Assembly: GCA_018398805.1 (NCBI GenBank)
Contig: JAGFBZ010000726.1
Location: 108,501 to 172,500 of the forward strand
Reading direction: 5' to 3'
From: Hirundichthys speculiger
Taxonomy: Eukaryota; Chordata; Actinopteri; Beloniformes; Exocoetidae
DNA length: 64,000 nt
Shown: in pieces, positions 59,601 through 62,474 of the stretch
How positions within the stretch are numbered: the stretch's first letter is position 1
Layout of the letters: each line of letters begins with the position of its first letter
Notes under the pieces: generated by a model
What the model was told of the DNA's origin: nothing
What the model saw: the letters and a program-made list of their open reading frames with translations, nothing else
The model's database searches: none
Made by a program: the position numbers and the translations under genes

Positions 59601-62474
59601 TGTGACCATCTGAGGAGCTGATTTAATCACCCAGTTAAAGCTCAAAGCATCACCGAATGAGGGAAAGCTGCAGTTCCTCTATTGACCACTAGAGGTTGCG
59701 GTCCCTCTACCGACCACTAGAGGCTGCATTTTCTCTATTGACCACTACAGGCTGCTGTTCCTCTATTGACCACTAGAGGCTGCTGTTCCTCTATTGACCA
59801 CTAGAGGCTGCAGTTCCTCTACCGACCACTAGAGGCTGCGGTCCCTCTATTGACCACTAGAGGCTGCAGTTCCTCTATTGACCACTAGAGGCTGCTGTTC
59901 TTCTATTGACCACTAGAGGCTGCAGTTCCTCTACTGACCACTAGAGACCCCTGGAGATACAGAGGCAGTTATGACAAAAACTTTACTAAAAAGTAGCTGT
60001 ATTTAATTAGCCTTGCAGTCACCTGATGTCCAGCCCTTTGATGGCAGCCAGAATGATCATGTGAATTAGGAAGAAAAAGACACGGCTCCTGGCTGGCTCG
60101 CCAATCATGTCGTAGCTTAAAAACAACAGGCTTCAAGAACAGGAAAAGGGCCACGTTTATGAAAGTCAGACAAATATATAGAACACAACACACCCCATAG
60201 CCTGCGTCATTATCACCCCATGTCACCTCATCCTCTGGCCAGACTCACTGGGGCCTGATTGTTGGGTCATCCAGGTTGAGGAACCTAAATGACCCAGATG
60301 AGACGACCTAAAACACTCTGAAGTCACAAACATGTCCCAAAAACTGTATATCTCTAGTTTACTAGCGGACAAATCCCCAACACTGGTCAACAGGTTCATG
60401 GACACTTGGGGACATAACAAGACTGAGGATCCATCCACCGACTGTCCTGCCAAAGGGTAACCGCCTTCTACGCACTATTCCACATCCATAAAGACCAATA
60501 AAGACCATGTTGAGACTGATGAATGTAGACCTCAGTTAACCTAACTCAGTTAACTCAGTTAACCTGCTCATGGCCTCTTGTTTGGAGTGGAATGGTGATA
60601 TTGCTCTTCAGCAGCCACCAGATCATATAAATGAAGTATACACACACTCTTAGAGCAACCTCAGAATGTCCACAATAATGTATTCATGTGTTGGAGGCCC
60701 CACAGTTGGTCTTTGTTGAACCGTTTCAGGGCGCCTCAGTTTTAATAAAAGCTGGGGTTGTGCAGCCTGGGCTCATTCCAGGTTATTGTGTTCATATTGA
60801 TCCTGTCTGCAGCGCTGGAAAGTCATTGCATGTTGCAGTTGTGTTATGAGCAGAGTTGCTGACGTTGCTTCGAAAAATATGAAGTTATGCACGTTTCTGT
60901 GAAAGTAATATTTCACTGTTATGGTTTCTTGGAGTTCAGACATCTACAGTCTTTATATAAAAAAAGACAAAAGTCACGTTCAATAAAATGTTATTATGGA
61001 AAATAAATATGAATTTGTGGAGCGCTCACTGGTAAATGTGTAAGAACTGAAAGGAAACAAATTGATTTTTACTCTGACAGTTGTGTTCTTTTCTTTTGTG
61101 TCTCATGGCAGACGTCCCTGGACAAAACGTCTTTTCCGATAAGAACCTGAACCAGTCTGGCTCTGATCAAGGGTATAGATCTAGGTTGGTAGAGAGACAA
61201 GCCTACTTGTGAAGAAAACTGCAGCCTCCAGTGGTCAGGAGAGGAACTGCAGCCTCTAGTGGTCAGTAGAGGAACTGCAGCCTCTAGTGGTTGGTAGAGG
61301 AACTGCAGCCTCTAGTGGTCAATAGAGGGACCGCAGCCTCTAGTGGTCAATAGAGGAACTGCAGCCTCTAGTGGTCTGTAGAGGAACTGCAGCCTCTAGT
61401 GGTCTGTAGAGGAACTGCAGCCTCTAGTGGTCGGTAGAGGAACTGCAGCCTCTAGTGGTCAGTAGAGGAACTGCAGCCTCTAGTGGTCTGTAGAGGAACT
61501 GCAGCCTCTAGTGGTCGGTAGAGGAACTGCAGCCTCTAGTGGTCAGTAGAGGAACTGCAGCCTCTAGTGGTTGGTAGAGGAACTGAAGCCTTTAGTGGTC
61601 GGTAGAGGAACTGCAGCCTCTAGTGGTCGGTAGAGGAACTGCAGCCTCTAGTGGTCGGTAGAGGAACTGCAGCCTCTAGTGGTCGTAGAGGAACTGCAGC
61701 CTCTAGTGGTCGGTAGAGGAACTGCAGCCTCTAGTGGTCGGTAGAGGAACTGCAGCCTCTAGTGGTCAGTAGAGGAACTGCAGCCTCTAGTGGTTGGTAG
61801 AGGAACTGAAGCCTTTAGTGGTCGGTAGAGGAACTGCAGCCTCTAGTGGTCTGTCTCTAGTTGTCGGTAGAGAACTGCAGCCTCTAGTGGTCTGTAGAGG
61901 AACTGCAGCCTCTAGTGGTCGGTAGAGGAACTGCAGCCTCTAGTGGTAGAGGAACTGCAGCCTCTAGTGGTTGGTAGAGGAACTGCACTGCAGCCTCTAG
62001 TGGTCTGTAGAGGAACTGCAGCCTCTAGTGGTTGGTAGAGGAACTGCACTGCAGCCTCTAGTGGTCGGTAGAGGAACTGCAGCCTCCAGTGGTCTGTAGA
62101 GGAACTGCAGCCTCTAGTGGTTGGTAGAGGAGCTGGATGTAGACCCTTGTAAGAAGCAGAAACTTCCACCTTGGATCCAAGGCGCCAGGGGCGCCGCTAG
62201 GGATTTTGGGCCCCATGAAAAGAATCTTTACCGGGCCCCCCAACACAGCGGCGAAATTTGTTGATGCTATTTTTGATCATCATTAGGGGCCTCTCTGGGC
62301 CCCCCTCAATCATGGGCCCCTATAATCCGTATCCTTTACCCCCCCTTTTCGGCGCCCCAGCAAGGCGCCGTACCTGTAGTTGCTCCAGGACTCTGTCTCG
62401 GGGTTGGACCTGGTGTTTGGTGCAGCTCTGCTGGTAGGCCTCCATCACCTCCATCAGGTTGATGCTCCCGGCAG
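45..62474 (-). CDS. ppp1r37-like: PPP1R37-like leucine-rich-repeat gene, ten exons in window, 5' end missing
   Basis: The minus strand reads join(62474..62374, 42776..42714, 41956..41873, 41668..41546, 40139..39992, 32130..31975, 30805..30693, 28813..28672, 26722..26556, 244..77 or 244..45). Every junction has GT/AG ends and matching phase. The roughly 420-residue product follows human PPP1R37 as I recall it, nearly without gaps: a helical lead-in ([11 protein letters not shown]), then ribonuclease-inhibitor-type repeats with LxxLxLxxN cores ([41 protein letters not shown]), then a closing helix ([15 protein letters not shown]). PPP1R37 binds and inhibits protein phosphatase 1. Its PP1-docking motif is N-terminal and would lie right of the window. 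Identity looks like about 40-65% per exon, lower than I would expect for the true fish ortholog, so a divergent paralog is possible. The gene spans over 62 kb because the introns are packed with minisatellites. No disabling change is seen except a doubtful C-terminus. Confidence 0.85.
77..244 (-). CDS. ppp1r37-like: PPP1R37-like, last in-window exon (C-terminal helix; end uncertain)
   Basis: The acceptor is CCAACAG|GACGAG. The exon begins [20 protein letters not shown], which corresponds to VKSFIETQKALLAEIQNGCKRN in PPP1R37, where it follows the last repeat. In the annotated frame it continues [20 protein letters not shown] and stops at TGA 77-79 after a Thr-rich tail. From about base 165 another frame becomes open and reads an acidic, Pro-containing stretch ([20 protein letters not shown]) stopping at 45-47. 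That is more like a PPP1R37 tail. A one- or two-base indel, real or from assembly, is therefore possible. Human PPP1R37 has a much longer acidic C-terminus. Confidence 0.75.
   Translation of the reverse strand, partial: DEFLTETQARLRSEIVQRCLANAAETSEDELMALRRTGVSRWTQMMTTTTDLQTC
245..805. other. Unique intron sequence
   Basis: Intron immediately upstream (gene strand) of the last in-window exon. It has ordinary composition, with no repeat, TE or coding signal that I can support. Confidence 0.5.
806..1641. repeat. 12-bp minisatellite
   Basis: The unit is ctggacctgaat with variants ctggacctaaat and ctggacctgatc. The right part (1330-1641) is clean. The left part (850-1130) has many dropped bases. 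The repeat lacks stops and so produces an artefactual Leu-Asp-Leu-Asn open frame. Confidence 0.95.
1707..2830. repeat. 60-bp minisatellite
   Basis: About 19 copies of a 60-base unit containing gtgaatccaggtccccagca, followed by a purine-rich half ending ggaaggaaggaggaa. The last four copies (2590-2830) are nearly identical and keep exact register. Earlier copies vary by small indels. Long open frames on both strands are repeat by-products. Confidence 0.95.
2831..3470. other. Intron segment with long C and G homopolymers
   Basis: Mostly unique sequence with a 17-base C run near 2992-3008, a G-rich stretch of about 45 bases at 3134-3178 and a further C-rich stretch near 3338-3356. Runs of this kind can form G-quadruplexes on one strand and are prone to length error. 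No coding evidence. Confidence 0.7.
3471..3520 (+). mobile_element. LINE-type 3' tail fragment
   Basis: Contains aatttccccattgtgggac, then an ataaaggattatcttatctt tail. This kind of 3' end is common in teleost non-LTR elements of the L2/CR1-like group. Only the 3' tail is recognisable. Assignment is from general resemblance. Confidence 0.55.
3617..4301. mobile_element. MITE with TTA target duplication (PIF/Harbinger-like)
   Basis: Terminal inverted repeats begin GGGTGAATTCCAATTCCTC at 3620 and end with the complementary GAGGAATTGGAATTCACCC at 4298, allowing one mismatch. The inverted similarity extends inward through TTAACCCTCAA. The flanks are TTA (3617-3619 and 4299-4301). A 3-bp TWA duplication with GGG termini fits PIF/Harbinger, though other superfamilies such as ISL2EU should be checked. 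No transposase is inside the 679 bp, so it is non-autonomous. Confidence 0.8.
4302..4754 (-). mobile_element. Probable 3' non-coding/LTR remnant of the copia relic
   Basis: This segment follows the stop of the copia polyprotein on the minus strand. It contains a polypurine-like stretch (AAAAAAAAAAGGGGAAG near 4711-4727, and AAAAAGGGGGGC near 4673-4684). An LTR would be expected next, but with no second LTR in the window the boundaries cannot be set. The TTA-flanked MITE lies directly beyond it and may have inserted into it. Confidence 0.4.
4755..6890 (-). pseudogene. Degenerate Ty1/copia pol relic (reverse transcriptase and RNase H)
   Basis: Read from right to left, the minus strand shows typical copia pol landmarks in several frames. 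They are [36 protein letters not shown], then YVDE where YVDD is expected, then after an insertion [60 protein letters not shown] and a stop at 4755-4757. The stretch between the conserved APVV motif and FLNG is shortened and lacks the first catalytic Asp region. Frameshifts are frequent. The element is dead. The GalEa clade is the copia group known from fishes and is a plausible source, but that is inference. Confidence 0.85.
5572..6332 (+). mobile_element. 751-bp non-LTR-like insertion inside the copia relic
   Basis: Copia homology breaks exactly between YKM and KDMG, and the intervening DNA is flanked by TTCAT (5572-5576 and 6328-6332). The plus-strand 3' end carries gaatttcccccttgggggat, followed by taataaagtattttgaattg, a tail typical of teleost non-LTR retrotransposons or SINEs. 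The body is GC-rich, without recognisable reverse transcriptase. It is a 5'-truncated LINE, or a long SINE-like element whose family I do not recognise. Confidence 0.65.
7146..9850. repeat. 23-bp minisatellite, 2.7 kb
   Basis: About 117 copies of a 23-base unit containing accaccatcagacctgctac. Because 23 is not a multiple of three and the unit has no stop in any forward frame, overlapping open frames of 518-621 codons appear. They cycle through the same 23-residue pattern and are not evidence of a gene. Many copies between 7420 and 9720 carry short deletions. Confidence 0.95.
9851..10181. other. Unique intron sequence
   Basis: Spacer between two arrays. No coding, RNA or TE signal recognised. 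Confidence 0.4.
10182..10982 (+). repeat. 28-bp minisatellite family A, array 1 (+)
   Basis: About 28 copies of a 28-base unit with core gcagcctctagcggtcggtg followed by gaggaacc. The same unit, with small fixed differences (agtggtcggtagaggaact), occurs in six other arrays in this gene. Here the copies have the GC-richer form with ggtgg in place of ggtag, so this array has diverged as a block. Confidence 0.95.
10983..11817. other. Intron sequence with C19 run
   Basis: Mostly unique. A 19-base C run lies at 11390-11408 and a further C-rich stretch at 11643-11670. The right end shades into degenerate copies of the 52-bp array that follows. No gene seen. Confidence 0.5.
11818..12985. repeat. 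52-bp minisatellite
   Basis: About 21 copies of a 52-base unit containing gacctggacgtccctctgat, then ccgtctggttcctgaagaca. Variants alternate between gtccccgtctgg, gtccttatctgg and ctcattatctgg, so sub-blocks have been duplicated together. Open minus-strand frames up to 229 codons here are repeat artefacts. Confidence 0.95.
12986..13631. other. GC-rich unique intron segment
   Basis: Non-repetitive GC-rich sequence between arrays. Minus-strand frames are open for 84-104 codons but show no recognisable domain, and have no family match in my reading. I see no splice-supported exon of the PPP1R37-like gene here, and none is needed. Confidence 0.4.
13632..14960. repeat. 20-bp minisatellite with higher-order duplications
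   Basis: About 66 copies of acacctcagtttacctggta. A distinctive run of variants (cctgttaatacctcag, then ggttacacctcatttaac, then ttgtaacacctcag) recurs near 14043, 14361 and 14580. This shows duplication of blocks of about 220-320 bp on top of single-unit change. Confidence 0.95.
14961..15925. other. Unique intron segment, possible conserved non-coding element, poly-C tract
   Basis: Includes a short ccagac/ccagaa repeat at 15189-15240 and a C-rich tract at 15780-15838. An AT-rich segment at 15628-15715 carries TTAA, TAATTAAG and the POU octamer ATGCAAAT, the look of a developmental enhancer. Conservation cannot be tested here. Confidence 0.45.
15930..18716. repeat. 32-bp minisatellite, 2.8 kb
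   Basis: About 87 copies of a 32-base unit containing ggctctgaagtagctaacat followed by cacgacggcaac. A variant with ctcgtaagtagctaacatca recurs near 17246, 17373, 17705 and 17832, pairs of which are spaced 127-128 bases apart. A four-unit block has therefore been duplicated. Indels concentrate at 16650-16800, 17570-17830 and near 18010-18110. Confidence 0.95.
18717..19738. other. Unique intron segment with a CTCF-like site
   Basis: Non-repetitive except for tandem gtccccagccgtccccagat-like triplication at 19190-19245. The sequence ctgccctctggtgg at 19065-19078 is a perfect reverse-strand match to the CTCF core. No coding exon seen. Confidence 0.5.
19065..19078 (-). promoter_or_regulatory. 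CTCF-like core motif
   Basis: On the minus strand this reads CCACCAGAGGGCAG, which fits all 14 positions of the consensus CCASYAGRKGGCRS. Occupancy is unknown. A single motif match in 64 kb is not proof of a site. Confidence 0.5.
19739..20815. repeat. Compound minisatellite with embedded 6-bp repeats
   Basis: A constant part (gagagaaaacccagacagct followed by ccatctctaa) alternates with a variable number of six-base elements of the type gctaat, gctaac and ccctaa. Unit length therefore varies from about 40 to 65 bases. The six-base part resembles but is not vertebrate telomere repeat. Confidence 0.93.
20816..21894. other. Unique intron segment with Tc1-like relic
   Basis: Apart from the Tc1-like relic at 21030-21200, this holds a GC-rich block at 21390-21720. 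That block includes caaatatttaagcatcaaac and gaatatttaaaaccggtaaa motifs and may be regulatory. No exon recognised. Confidence 0.4.
21030..21200 (+). mobile_element. Tc1/mariner-like transposase relic
   Basis: The plus strand encodes [16 protein letters not shown], which resembles the Tc1 transposase motif PTVKHGGGSIMLWG. Only this short block is recognisable and the reading frame decays on both sides. No terminal inverted repeats were found. Confidence 0.5.
21895..23945. repeat. 70-bp minisatellite
   Basis: About 29 copies of a 70-base unit containing cctgaaaactcccagaaacc, ccttcaggacggtcgactac and cagagactgacggtcctcag. Copies are unusually uniform and in exact register over 2 kb. Two linker types alternate (gcccggatcacctg and gaccaacctcacctg). 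Most copies carry a GTCGAC (SalI) site. Confidence 0.96.
23946..24660. other. Unique segment, candidate conserved non-coding element
   Basis: The block 24225-24370 is AT-rich with attttaattaatgctttaat, ATGCAAAT and gtgggtaattattttgtgaa, plus a homopurine stretch. The combination of homeodomain and octamer motifs with balanced, non-repetitive sequence is typical of vertebrate developmental enhancers, but conservation has not been tested. Confidence 0.45.
24661..26178 (-). repeat. 28-bp minisatellite family A, array 2 (-)
   Basis: About 54 copies of the family A unit in reverse orientation (ggttcctctattgaccgcta, then gaggctgc). Variants atccggttcc and ctgttcttct form local runs between 25790 and 26110, evidence of block amplification. 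The array ends about 380 bases downstream, on the gene strand, of the exon at 26556. Confidence 0.95.
26179..26555. other. Unique intron sequence downstream of exon
   Basis: Unique. No repeat or TE signal recognised. Contains the start of the intron after the exon ending at 26556. Confidence 0.4.
26556..26722 (-). CDS. ppp1r37-like: PPP1R37-like exon (167 bases, last LRRs)
   Basis: A phase 1-0 exon from TGGTCCAG|GTGCCG to GAGCAG|GTAGGT. It encodes [20 protein letters not shown], then [20 protein letters not shown], then [15 protein letters not shown]. This is the best-conserved part: PPP1R37 has [48 protein letters not shown]. The strength of this match is the main reason for the family call. 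Confidence 0.93.
26795..26940 (+). mobile_element. tRNA-derived SINE fragment
   Basis: Contains a perfect RNA polymerase III B box, GGTTCGATTCC, at 26839-26849, in the context gcaggttcgattcccggcct that is common in teleost SINEs. There is no complete cloverleaf, so it is not a tRNA gene. A second fragment with the same context lies near 42545. Confidence 0.6.
27060..27600. repeat. AT-rich degenerate repeat (acaaaaagttgtaatttt type)
   Basis: Short, imperfect elements such as aaaagtcacaa, ttttacaacaaa and gttgtgattt recur with A-runs of 10-21 bases at 27171-27180, 27425-27435 and 27451-27472. Very similar sequence reappears at 29700-30200, 36590-36770 and 57480-57720. It is a dispersed low-complexity family of unknown origin. 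Confidence 0.6.
27640..27791 (-). mobile_element. Tc1/mariner-like transposase relic
   Basis: The minus strand encodes [20 protein letters not shown], matching the Tc1 transposase signature PTVKHGGGSIMLWG. The flanking sequence decays quickly. It is the same kind of relic as at 21.1 kb, on the opposite strand. Confidence 0.55.
27808..28671 (-). repeat. 26-bp minisatellite of duplicated exon end plus 5' splice site
   Basis: About 33 copies of a 26-base unit. On the gene strand each contains ATCACCTGTGAAGGTACGTG, which is the last 13 or so bases of the exon at 28672-28813 followed by the start of its intron. The array abuts the exon with no spacer. Common variants change GTACGTGAGC to GTACATGAGC, GTACACGAGC, GTACGTGACC or GTACACGACC. 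Nearly all keep the AAG|GTA donor core. Confidence 0.97.
28672..28813 (-). CDS. ppp1r37-like: PPP1R37-like exon (142 bases); its 3' end seeds a minisatellite
   Basis: A phase 0-1 exon from CTGCAG|CCGGCG to TGTGAAG|GTACGTGAG. It encodes [20 protein letters not shown], then [20 protein letters not shown], then [14 protein letters not shown] corresponds to KLTCEG of PPP1R37. The last 15 or so exonic bases and the first 10 intronic bases are the unit of the adjacent 26-bp array. Reading through the authentic donor meets an in-frame TGA within the first 8 intron bases. Confidence 0.92.
28814..30692. other. Intron with unique, poly-T and AT-rich degenerate parts
   Basis: From 28930 to 29350 the sequence is unique and GC-rich, then has taattagctcctgactcg and gctaattatgtttaa duplicates (29317 and 29334). 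A T tract lies at 29668-29699. From 29700 to 30200 it is the AT-rich acaaaagttgtaatttt type. At 30400-30500 there is a degenerate relic of a family A-like unit (cagtagaggaactgc, ccactaggggctgg). Confidence 0.5.
30693..30805 (-). CDS. ppp1r37-like: PPP1R37-like exon (113 bases)
   Basis: A phase 1-0 exon from GTCCAG|GTTTAG to GTTCTG|GTGAGG. It reads [20 protein letters not shown], then [17 protein letters not shown]. The counterpart in PPP1R37 is LAYICEGLKEQRKGLVTLVLWNNQLTHTGMAFLGMTL, so spacing is preserved and the LxxLxLxNNQ repeat core is intact. Confidence 0.9.
30806..31974. other. Intron with duplicated segment, purine tracts and transposon relic
   Basis: A segment containing ccacaaggctctg and atgaggacctctgct occurs at 31009-31038 and again at 31309-31338. 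Purine-rich aaggaagg sequence fills 31035-31220 and 31690-31760. The 31500-31620 part resembles a Tc/mariner-type transposase block. No exon recognised. Confidence 0.5.
31500..31625 (+). mobile_element. IS630/Tc-mariner-like transposase relic
   Basis: One plus-strand frame reads [10 protein letters not shown], close to the conserved block of Tc-type transposases in which VMVWG precedes the second catalytic Asp region. The frame is otherwise broken and no terminal repeats are visible. Confidence 0.4.
31975..32130 (-). CDS. ppp1r37-like: PPP1R37-like exon (156 bases), acceptor fused to 22-bp array
   Basis: A phase 1-1 exon from GGCTGCAG|TCGGAG to GATGCTG|GTAAGG. It encodes [19 protein letters not shown], then [19 protein letters not shown], then [14 protein letters not shown]. 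About half the residues match PPP1R37 (LRELYLADNKLNGLQD, QLGNLLKFN, LQILDLRNN). It carries two ribonuclease-inhibitor-type repeats. The intron upstream of the acceptor turns into a 3.2-kb, 22-bp-unit minisatellite within about 7 bases of the exon. Confidence 0.92.
32137..35330. repeat. 22-bp minisatellite fused to a 3' splice site
   Basis: About 145 copies of a 22-base unit containing cgacaccagagaccgacgtc. The array starts within seven bases of the exon acceptor at 32130. The proximal copies (caacgagaccagaaaccaag) look like the ancestral intron end. On the gene strand the common unit has no AG dinucleotide. Copies are clean at both edges, but full of indels at 33540-33910 and 34410-35000. Open frames of 225-461 codons are artefacts. 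Confidence 0.97.
35331..36943. other. Unique intron sequence with AT-rich part
   Basis: The section 35340-36560 is unique, with a small G/C-rich run near 35806-35930. At 36590-36770 is another piece of the AT-rich aaaaattgtagcttttt type. No exon or TE recognised. Confidence 0.4.
36944..37161. repeat. GTGTGTGTGGAT compound microsatellite
   Basis: (GT)n interrupted at intervals by gga and gc, giving units such as gtgtgtgtgcgtggat. It lacks plus-strand stops and so yields Cys/Val open frames, which are not genes. Confidence 0.95.
37722..39978 (+). repeat. 28-bp minisatellite family A, array 3 (+), touching a 5' splice site
   Basis: About 80 copies of the unit gcagcctctagtggtcggta plus gaggaact. 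It ends about 14 bases from the donor of the exon at 39992. Variants cluster: agcggtcagtagaggaaccg at 38400-38530, and ggtcaataagggaact at 38640-39370. This shows local block duplication. Confidence 0.97.
39992..40139 (-). CDS. ppp1r37-like: PPP1R37-like exon (148 bases) enclosed by inverted minisatellites
   Basis: The exon runs from TTTCAG|AGCACACG to CTGG|GTAGGA, phase 0 to 1. It encodes [20 protein letters not shown], then [20 protein letters not shown], then LSGRPLFTL. The segment [11 protein letters not shown] matches LENASLSGRPL of PPP1R37 almost exactly. The 28-bp array on the left reaches to about intron base +14. An array of the same unit in the opposite orientation begins 148 bases upstream of the exon on the gene strand. 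Confidence 0.9.
40290..41404 (-). repeat. 28-bp minisatellite family A, array 4 (-)
   Basis: About 40 copies in the reverse orientation (gcagttcctctaccgaccac, then tagaggct). Together with array 3 it encloses the 148-base exon at 39992-40139, so the two intronic arrays are complementary in the transcript. Confidence 0.97.
41546..41668 (-). CDS. ppp1r37-like: PPP1R37-like exon (123 bases, first LRR)
   Basis: A phase 0-0 exon from TTGCAG|GGAGCG to AAAAAG|GTTGGA, 41 residues. It begins [20 protein letters not shown] and ends AHLMKK. The family counterpart is GASALFDMIEYYESATHLNIS...AAHMMRK, which is strong residue-by-residue agreement. The donor GTTGGA is non-optimal. A minus-orientation 28-bp minisatellite starts about 140 bases into the following intron. 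Confidence 0.88.
41873..41956 (-). CDS. ppp1r37-like: PPP1R37-like exon (84 bases)
   Basis: A phase 0-0 exon. The acceptor is taken as GACCAG|CGCTCC, and the donor AAT|GTGAGT is strong. The 28 residues read [20 protein letters not shown]... and end LEEN. Human PPP1R37 has TCEALEEVFKRLQFKVVDLEQTNLDED here, so similarity is clear. The 5' boundary is the least certain point: AG dinucleotides 6 and 16 bases upstream are alternative acceptors. The next exon downstream is only about 200 bases away, the shortest intron in the window. Confidence 0.8.
42245..42310. repeat. 15-bp short tandem repeat
   Basis: Four copies of aacagcagcgacgct, the last shortened. Surrounding sequence is unique. Confidence 0.85.
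42480..42605 (+). mobile_element. tRNA-derived SINE fragment
   Basis: B box GGTTCGACTCC at 42549-42559 in the context gcaggttcgactcccggcct, matching the fragment at 26.8 kb apart from the single B-box base. No cloverleaf and no complete SINE body. Confidence 0.55.
42714..42776 (-). CDS. ppp1r37-like: PPP1R37-like exon (63 bases, start of LRR domain)
   Basis: A small phase 0-0 exon with acceptor TTCCAG|GTGGAC and donor CTCCAG|GTCGGT. It encodes 21 residues, [21 protein letters not shown] minus its last residue in quotation (ends NERLQ). The other two frames contain stops. Joined to its neighbours it supplies exactly the number of residues found in human PPP1R37 between RQLQ and CEALEEV. The donor is weaker than consensus. 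A donor four bases further on with a different downstream acceptor would also keep the frame, but fits the family length less well. Confidence 0.7.
42777..44519. other. Unique intron segment, candidate conserved non-coding element
   Basis: Contains a 23-base G run at 43209-43231 and a 9-bp ggtcctgat repeat at 43873-43912. Also present is an agtagttcc repeat at 44321-44361. The stretch 43480-43740 (including cgataattactatcatcatt and gtaatcagttaagtgagcga) has the look of a developmental enhancer. No exon recognised. Confidence 0.45.
44520..45318. repeat. Degenerate ctaaccacta repeat
   Basis: Irregular 6- to 9-base elements of the form ctaacc, actaac, ccctaacc and ccagtaacc fill 0.8 kb with no fixed period. 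It resembles telomeric sequence only loosely, so an interstitial telomere is unlikely. Confidence 0.85.
45319..46221. other. Unique intron segment with CTCF-like site
   Basis: Includes four copies of the 11-mer ctggacgtcac at 45741-45790 and an AT-rich stretch near 46005-46060 with ctaattaaccagtgtataat. No exon seen. Confidence 0.4.
45404..45417 (+). promoter_or_regulatory. CTCF-like core motif
   Basis: Reads CCACCAGGGGGCAG, which fits all 14 positions of the CTCF consensus core. A near-match (CCACCAGGGGGCCC) lies at 49537-49550. Binding is untested. Confidence 0.5.
46222..47062. repeat. GATA-type compound repeat
   Basis: gatggatagataactgatgg and gatagataaccagatagata alternate over 0.84 kb. 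The middle (46380-46830) has many dropped bases. The stop-free minus-strand frame of up to 337 codons (Tyr-Leu-Ser-Ile patterns) is an artefact. Confidence 0.95.
47336..49412. repeat. 19-bp G-rich minisatellite, 2.1 kb
   Basis: About 108 copies of ggtccaggggtccggtgga, with frequent variants ccggtgcag, cctggtggagg and ccagtggaggg. The plus strand has repeated GG and GGGG runs with short loops, so G-quadruplexes are possible on the non-template strand. Open frames of 776 and 710 codons on opposite strands come from a stop-free unit. Indels are dense at 48040-49260. Confidence 0.96.
49413..51118. other. Intron, AT-rich with ATT/TTA microsatellites
   Basis: Unique to about 50030, with a gagggtcct repeat at 49862-49890. 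Then degenerate aatacatttaataa repeats run 50060-50300 and TTA/ATT microsatellites 50500-50690. No exon recognised. Confidence 0.5.
51119..52258. repeat. 12-bp minisatellite ggatcactgact
   Basis: About 95 copies of ggatcactgact with variants ggatcactgacg, ggatcactgatg and shortened gaggatcactga. Each copy contains GATC. Confidence 0.95.
52259..53628. other. Unique intron with adjacent poly-A and poly-C, candidate conserved element
   Basis: A run of 34 A at 52761-52794 is followed after ten bases by a run of 41 C at 52805-52845. The block 53165-53270 is AT-rich and non-repetitive (gggagctaattaatatgcaa, caattagcaattaaagctgc), with overlapping homeodomain and octamer-like motifs. No exon seen. 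Confidence 0.5.
53629..53694. repeat. (TA)33 microsatellite
   Basis: Uninterrupted TA dinucleotides up to a single tagata at the end. Such tracts can extrude cruciforms and are length-unstable. Confidence 0.97.
53695..55626. other. Unique intron sequence
   Basis: No tandem array and no certain TE. Minus-strand frames of up to 96 codons near 54.1 kb have no recognisable domain. The 54770-54960 block is AT-rich, with gtttcaattagtggcagaac and aaattcaattcagcctaata, and could be regulatory. No exon supported. Confidence 0.4.
55627..56303. repeat. 17-bp minisatellite
   Basis: About 40 copies of agctacatgctaccaac, with variants agctacgtgctaccagc. Every unit carries one TACATGC or TACGTGC. Stop-free forward frames give false ORFs. 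Confidence 0.95.
56304..57755. other. Unique intron with dispersed-repeat copy and candidate conserved element
   Basis: At 56536-56585 is sequence shared with the interior of the TTA MITE at 3.7 kb. An 11-bp ggtcctgaact repeat lies at 56925-56990. At 57040-57330 is a unique AT-rich block (gtggtaattgatttctcctc, gttcattagaagatttgcca) resembling a conserved non-coding element. The AT-rich aaaatgtcagattttgttgt type is at 57480-57720. Confidence 0.45.
56536..56585 (+). mobile_element. Copy related to the interior of the 3.6-kb MITE
   Basis: Shares gcagttacgtcttcagactg exactly with 3729-3748, and upstream a similar tagaaacgggac versus tagaaatgggac. It is a fragment, since no terminal repeats are seen nearby. 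Confidence 0.65.
57756..58643 (+). repeat. 28-bp minisatellite family A, array 5 (+)
   Basis: About 31 copies of gcagcctctagtggtcggta plus gaggaact. Indel-bearing copies lie at 57900-57940 and 58470-58600. Confidence 0.95.
58644..59667. other. Unique segment, strongest candidate conserved non-coding element
   Basis: The block 59050-59330 is non-repetitive and moderately AT-rich, with cagtgcttacattagccaga, cgaggtgctaatgaacccta and gatgcaaatcgag. It has no open frame or TE similarity and reads like a vertebrate conserved non-coding element. This needs alignment to other fish genomes. Confidence 0.45.
59668..59947 (-). repeat. 28-bp minisatellite family A, array 6 (-)
   Basis: Ten copies in reverse orientation (gcagttcctctattgaccac, then tagaggct), the shortest array of the family and possibly the youngest or a remnant. 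Confidence 0.95.
59948..61217. other. Unique intron sequence
   Basis: Minus-strand frames of 85 and 76 codons at 59969-60453 are open but match no family I know and lack coding context. The sequence tcatataaatgaagtatac at 60625-60643 also occurs at 58646-58664, suggesting a dispersed repeat. No exon recognised. Confidence 0.4.
61218..62132 (+). repeat. 28-bp minisatellite family A, array 7 (+)
   Basis: About 33 copies of the family A unit, ending shortly before the hAT MITE and the exon at 62374. Several copies have an extra ctgcactgcag motif. Confidence 0.95.
62178..62368. mobile_element. hAT-type MITE with 8-bp target duplication
   Basis: The element at 62186-62360 (175 bp) begins CAGGGGCGCCG and ends CGGCGCCCCAG, inverted repeats with one mismatch at the penultimate base. 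It is flanked by a perfect CAAGGCGC duplication (62178-62185 and 62361-62368). An 8-bp duplication and CAGGG terminus are hallmarks of hAT. No coding capacity. On the gene strand it begins 13 bases after the exon, so only intron bases 1-5 before the target duplication are original. Confidence 0.9.
62374..62474 (-). CDS. ppp1r37-like: PPP1R37-like, first in-window exon (helical lead-in)
   Basis: This 101-base exon starts after a TTTCAG acceptor with two bases of a split codon and ends at CTACAG|GTACGG in phase 0. It reads [17 protein letters not shown]... and ends RVLEQLQ, matching the PPP1R37 stretch around DEVIGAYKQACQK...LLRQLQ that precedes the leucine-rich repeats. Earlier exons, including the PP1-docking motif and the start codon, are not in the window. 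A hAT MITE sits only 13 bases downstream of this exon, and a 13-bp minisatellite begins about 90 bases upstream of its acceptor. Confidence 0.85.

Noticed and set aside
59969..60453. Two minus-strand open frames of 85 and 76 codons, one with a hydrophobic stretch
   Set aside because: No family similarity, no splice-site support and no repeat or TE evidence. They probably arose by chance.
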